Shown: positions 5,592-8,255 of the stretch, one piece after another
Layout: each line of letters starts with the position of its first letter
Numbering within the stretch: the stretch's first letter is position 1
From: Deltaproteobacteria bacterium
GTDB lineage: Bacteria; Bdellovibrionota; UBA1018; UBA923
DNA: 8,255 nucleotides
Reading direction: 5' to 3'
Assembly (NCBI GenBank): GCA_016194725.1
Contig: JACQAW010000073.1
Span: forward strand, 1-8,255
Notes under the pieces: model-generated
Seen by the model: only the letters and a program-made list of their open reading frames with translations
The model's database searches: none
Told to the model about the DNA's origin: nothing
Translations under genes and position numbers: made by a program

Positions 5592-6143
5592 ATGAAAACA
5601 ATGTTCACTGTAATATTCGCTCTGCTTTCGACATGCCCAACATTCGCCGGCAGTCATAATCCGAATGACATCATCCCGCTTCTCAAAAATTCTACGATCT
5701 CATTGCTCGATGGCATCGCCCTTGCCGAAAAGACAAGTGGCCCGGCGACTTCGGCCAAGTTCGAAGAATCCGACGGCAAGCTCGTTCTTAGTGTCTATAC
5801 GGTTCCCGAAGGACTTGGTGTCGAGCCCGAAAAGGCCACGCTCACTGAGCTGGGTGGCGATACCTCACAGCGTCCATTTCGTTTTGCTGCTGAGGTCTTC
5901 CAGGACAAGGAACATCTCACCAGAGCCAGCGTTCACATGACGCTTTTCCAGTTATCGAGATTCTCTCTCAGCCAAGTCATCCAACGGGCGCTCGCACGCC
6001 AGCCAGGCACGCCAATCGACGTTCGCAACCCGATGGTAAGCAATCACCGCGCCGTTGCTGACGTTGTGATCGCCGATGGCGATGGCGATGCACGCACCGT
6101 TTCAGTCGATGTTTTGACCGGACAGACACGCTTAGCGCAGTAA
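5592..6143 (+). CDS. Secreted PepSY-like domain protein
   Basis: 183 residues. AGGAG (5581-5585) is 6 bases ahead of the ATG. Residues 1-20 form a signal peptide ending near TFAGS, so the mature protein should be periplasmic. Two segments look like PepSY repeats: ISLLDGIALAEKTSGPATSAKFE (36-58), leading into KLVLSVYTV, and FSLSQVIQRALARQ (about 124-137), leading into VADVVIADGDGDARTVSVDVLTGQ near the C-terminus. In both, a helix starting xSLxxAIxxA is followed by a beta strand ending in a V-D-x-x-T-G-type turn. PepSY proteins are periplasmic modules often encoded beside OmpR-type two-component systems, where they are thought to modulate sensing or proteolysis. The two-component genes follow after a hairpin. 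The middle part (60-120) is unassigned. Domain call is moderately sure; specific role unknown. Confidence 0.75.
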   Translation: MKTMFTVIFALLSTCPTFAGSHNPNDIIPLLKNSTISLLDGIALAEKTSGPATSAKFEESDGKLVLSVYTVPEGLGVEPEKATLTELGGDTSQRPFRFAAEVFQDKEHLTRASVHMTLFQLSRFSLSQVIQRALARQPGTPIDVRNPMVSNHRAVADVVIADGDGDARTVSVDVLTGQTRLAQ

Positions 6144-6154
6144 TACTGCATAAC

Positions 6155-6190
6155 TATCAGCGGGTCGGGATTGGTCTCGGCCCGCTGATA
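6155..6190 (+). terminator. Strong 16-bp hairpin after the PepSY-like gene (terminator-like, no U-tract)
   Basis: Arms at 6155-6170 and 6175-6190 pair along 16 positions, including two G-T wobbles, around a TTGG loop; the outer 10 bp (TATCAGCGGG with CCCGCTGATA) are perfect. It starts 12 bp after the stop codon. No run of T follows on either strand, so it is not a standard intrinsic terminator. It may protect the upstream mRNA 3' end or partly separate expression of the PepSY-like gene from the two-component genes. Confidence 0.55.
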
Positions 6191-6268
6191 CCACCACCAA
6201 TTATGATGTATTGAGTTAATTCTTGGTGCCTTCTTTCAATTTATCCAAAAGGGCGGTAAGCGCTAGCC

Positions 6269-6994
6269 ATGAAGATTCTCGTAGTGGAAGACGAAAATAA
6301 AGTCGCCAAGGCTCTTAAAGAGGGCCTTGAGTCGGAACACTACAAAGTCACCGTCGCCCAGACGGGCGAGGATGGATTTTTTCAGGCCAATGCCCAAGGA
6401 TTTGATCTGATCTTGCTCGATGTGATGCTTCCAGGGCGCGACGGCATCGAAATTCTAAAGACGCTTCGAAAGCGCGGCCTTCAGACACCTGTTCTCATTC
6501 TCACCGCCAAAGACACCATTGAAGACCGGGTTGTCGGCTTGGATAGTGGCGCCGACGACTACTTAGTGAAACCTTTCGCGTTTTCGGAACTGCTTGCGCG
6601 AGTCAGAGCCCTGGTAAGACGAGGACGCACCGATCAGGTGCTAAGGCTGAAAATCGCCGACCTTGATTTGGACCTGGTCACACGTGTAGTGAAGCGCGGG
6701 GCCGAGCCCCTTGACCTCACGGTCAGAGAGTTTGAGTTATTGGAATACCTTCTCCGCAACCAAAACCAACTGGTTTCACGCGAAATGTTGGCGCGCGACG
6801 TGTGGTGCGAACCCACGCGTGCGACTTCACTCGATAATGTGATCGACGTTCATATCGCCAGGCTTCGGAAAAAAGTCGATCAGAGCTTTCCAGTTCGTCT
6901 TATCCATACCGTTCGCGGCGTTGGCTTTGTATTAAAAGAAGAGTCCAGTAGCGTCGAAGCTTCGACGCTACGTGGAGGCGGGGAGTCGTGCTGA
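6269..6994 (+). CDS. OmpR-family response regulator (CusR/CopR-like)
   Basis: 241 residues. The receiver domain (1-120) has the acidic pair E7/D8, phospho-acceptor D51 in ILLDVMLPGRDG, T79 in LILTA and K101 in LVKPF. The winged-helix DNA-binding domain (about 125-222) has LTVREFELLEYLL, NVIDVHIARLRKKVD and IHTVRGVGFVL. This is the subfamily that includes CusR, CopR and PcoR, commonly tied to copper/silver or envelope responses; the signal cannot be read from the sequence. The Shine-Dalgarno region is weak. The C-terminus runs about 19 residues beyond the conserved GVGFVL end, and nine of those (227-235) are encoded by a perfect 24-bp palindrome. The stop codon overlaps the kinase start by 7 bp. 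It probably binds the ACTTCAG repeats upstream of the PepSY-like gene and may act on the divergent operon. Confidence 0.95.
   Translation: MKILVVEDENKVAKALKEGLESEHYKVTVAQTGEDGFFQANAQGFDLILLDVMLPGRDGIEILKTLRKRGLQTPVLILTAKDTIEDRVVGLDSGADDYLVKPFAFSELLARVRALVRRGRTDQVLRLKIADLDLDLVTRVVKRGAEPLDLTVREFELLEYLLRNQNQLVSREMLARDVWCEPTRATSLDNVIDVHIARLRKKVDQSFPVRLIHTVRGVGFVLKEESSSVEASTLRGGGESC
6948..6971. repeat. Perfect 24-bp palindrome in the 3' end of the response regulator gene
   Basis: GTAGCGTCGAAG (6948-6959) is followed directly by its exact reverse complement. In RNA it would form a 9- to 10-bp stem around AAGCTT or AGCT. It ends 2 bases before the GGAGG of the kinase gene, so it could affect kinase translation or the regulator:kinase ratio. 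It has no spacer and no mismatches. Confidence 0.9.
6974..6978 (+). promoter_or_regulatory. Ribosome binding site for the kinase GTG start
   Basis: GGAGG lies 9 bases before the GTG at 6988 and directly beside the palindrome. It favours GTG 6988 over TTG 7000. Confidence 0.65.
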
Positions 6995-8255
6995 AGAGCT
7001 TGCGCCCCAAAAGCGTTCGTCTGCGCCTTACGCTCTGGTACACGCTCGCTTTGACCTGTGTGCTGCTGGTTTATGCCACCGGCCTTTATCTTCTTCAACG
7101 CCATAGTCTATTCGAAGAGCTCGACCGAAAGCTGAGAACCGATGTAGAAACCACTCAAGAGGTTATCGAGAACTGGGCGCATACGGATTCGGGCAGTTTT
7201 CCGGAGGGACTCAAGTCATCGCAATGGCTTGTCGAGGTGTGGAACGCTCAAGGCAAGCTGGTGTATTCTTCGGCTGGCGTCAGCGCTGCGCAGGGCATCC
7301 CAATTCCCAGCGACTGCGATAGCAAGTCGATTCGGTCCTCGAATGAAAAACGCGGCGATGGCCTGAATGTTCGAGCGGGGTGCAAAACATTCGGAGCAAA
7401 TGAAAGAAAATTCACCATTCACGCCGAACGCTCCGCGGAACGCATCGACAGTGAACTTAATGAGCTTATTCTGCTCATGTTGGCAGGATTGCCGGTTGCA
7501 GTAGGCATAGCCGGAATTGGCGGTTACACCCTGGCAAGACGCGCGCTCAGTCCCGTGACGAGAATGGCGGACGAGGCAAAAAAAATCACCGCGGACAATC
7601 TCAGCGGGCGTCTTCCCGTCGAAGATGAGCATGACGAGCTTGGAAACCTGGCCCAGACGTTTAATTCCACGTTTGCCAGGCTGGAACGATCCTTTAATCA
7701 GATGAAACGCTTCACGGCTGACGCCTCGCACGAGCTGCGCACCCCTTTGACGGCGATACGTACCGTTGGTGAAGTCGCCCTTCGCGAGACACGGTCGCCG
7801 GAGCAGTATCGTGAGGTCGTTTCAAGCCTGCTCGAAGAGAGCGATAGGTTGCGACAGCTTGTCGACACACTGCTTACGCTTTCGCGCGCTGACTCAGGAC
7901 AACTGAAGATCAACCCAGTCGAGCAAAAACTCTCGGTAGTGGTGAAAGAGGTTGTTCAGCATCTTTCTGTCCTTGCGGAAGAGAAACGACAGTCTCTCGT
8001 CGTGGAACTGGGCTCTGATGTCAGCGCAAAAATTGATGGCCCAATATTACGCCAGGCCATCATCAATCTGATTGATAACGCCATTAAGCACAGTCCAGAA
8101 AACTCGGCCATTCGGGTATCCGTTGGTAAGCGGGAAAATCACCCTGTCATCGAAGTCTTCGACAATGGACCAGGAATCGCCGCAGAGCACCGTAAGAAGA
8201 TCTTCGAGCGGTTTTACCGGGTCGACAAAGCTCGTACGCGCGACCTGGGTGGGGC
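6988..8255 (+). CDS. CusS-like sensor histidine kinase, partial (C-terminus off window)
   Basis: Start GTG 6988, overlapping the response regulator stop by 7 bp; 422 residues are visible. Order: membrane helix about 14-36; periplasmic sensor about 37-158, with two cysteines (C110 and C132) that might form a disulfide; membrane helix about 159-182; HAMP about 183-236; HisKA with phospho-acceptor H248 in SHELRTPLTAIR; then HATPase_c with N-box NLIDNAIKHS (N360, N364), G1 box DNGPGIA (from D392) and F-box IFERFYRVDKART. The sequence stops at DLGG, just before the expected GLGLAI box, so perhaps 30-50 residues are missing. It belongs to the heavy-metal-sensor type of kinase (CusS/CopS-like) by layout. 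No cluster of metal-binding residues is obvious in the sensor, so the ligand is open. Its partner is the response regulator immediately upstream. Confidence 0.93.
   Translation, partial: MLKSLRPKSVRLRLTLWYTLALTCVLLVYATGLYLLQRHSLFEELDRKLRTDVETTQEVIENWAHTDSGSFPEGLKSSQWLVEVWNAQGKLVYSSAGVSAAQGIPIPSDCDSKSIRSSNEKRGDGLNVRAGCKTFGANERKFTIHAERSAERIDSELNELILLMLAGLPVAVGIAGIGGYTLARRALSPVTRMADEAKKITADNLSGRLPVEDEHDELGNLAQTFNSTFARLERSFNQMKRFTADASHELRTPLTAIRTVGEVALRETRSPEQYREVVSSLLEESDRLRQLVDTLLTLSRADSGQLKINPVEQKLSVVVKEVVQHLSVLAEEKRQSLVVELGSDVSAKIDGPILRQAIINLIDNAIKHSPENSAIRVSVGKRENHPVIEVFDNGPGIAAEHRKKIFERFYRVDKARTRDLGG

Noticed and set aside
5281..5659. Open frames on both strands in the divergent region (about 84-110 codons)
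   Set aside because: No ribosome binding site, no recognisable motif, low-complexity Ser/Arg/Pro-rich composition, and they partly overlap a convincing gene start at 5592.
7216..7913. Minus-strand open frames opposite the histidine kinase
   Set aside because: They are antisense to well-conserved kinase motifs (HELRTP, HAMP) and resemble no family.
1..8255. Insertion sequences, integrases, CRISPR arrays, tRNA or rRNA genes
   Set aside because: No transposase or integrase motifs, spaced repeats or structural RNA sequences are visible on either strand.

Overview
The window looks like accessory DNA from a Gram-negative bacterium, probably a proteobacterium. The evidence is an outer-membrane beta-barrel protein ending in an aromatic residue, several Sec-type signal peptides, a MacB/LolCE-type ABC transporter, an OmpR/CusS-type two-component pair and a MerR-family regulator. 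Base composition is moderately GC-rich. I see no rRNA, tRNA, CRISPR array, transposase or integrase, and the species cannot be named from the sequence alone.

Layout: genes diverge from a non-coding region at about 5243-5591. Everything to its left is read on the minus strand and everything to its right on the plus strand. Leftward come five tightly packed genes: a beta-barrel outer-membrane protein (TTG start, 5242-4046), a secreted FMN_bind/RnfG-like protein (4083-3352), a small membrane-anchored OB-fold-like protein with a C-X4-C motif (3355-2981), a MacB/FtsX-type ABC permease (2968-1691) and its ATPase (1688-972). Spacings are -38, -4, +12 and +2 bp, so this is almost certainly one operon. 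Next on the same strand, behind its own MerR-type promoter (881-912), is a second operon: a MerR-family regulator (874-476) overlapped by 4 bp by an ArsP_1/DUF318-family permease (479 to beyond the window start). The MerR promoter holds a perfect 10-2-10 bp inverted repeat between its -35 and -10 hexamers, and its predicted transcription start falls on or next to the ATG, which suggests a leaderless message.

Rightward come a secreted PepSY-like protein (5592-6143), a strong 16-bp hairpin (6155-6190), an OmpR-family response regulator (6269-6994) and a CusS-like sensor histidine kinase (6988 to beyond the window end). A pair of ACTTCAG direct repeats with an 11-bp period lies upstream of the PepSY-like gene, the geometry expected for an OmpR/PhoB-family regulator site. 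A perfect 24-bp palindrome lies in the last codons of the response regulator gene, just before the kinase ribosome binding site.

Working model (inference): the two-component system senses an envelope or metal-type signal and regulates at least the PepSY-like gene and possibly the divergent operon. That operon would build an envelope system of ABC transporter, two periplasm-facing proteins and an outer-membrane barrel. The MerR/permease pair is a separate, self-regulated export unit. The five-gene operon, which lacks a MacA-type adaptor and TolC, is the best candidate here for an undescribed system.
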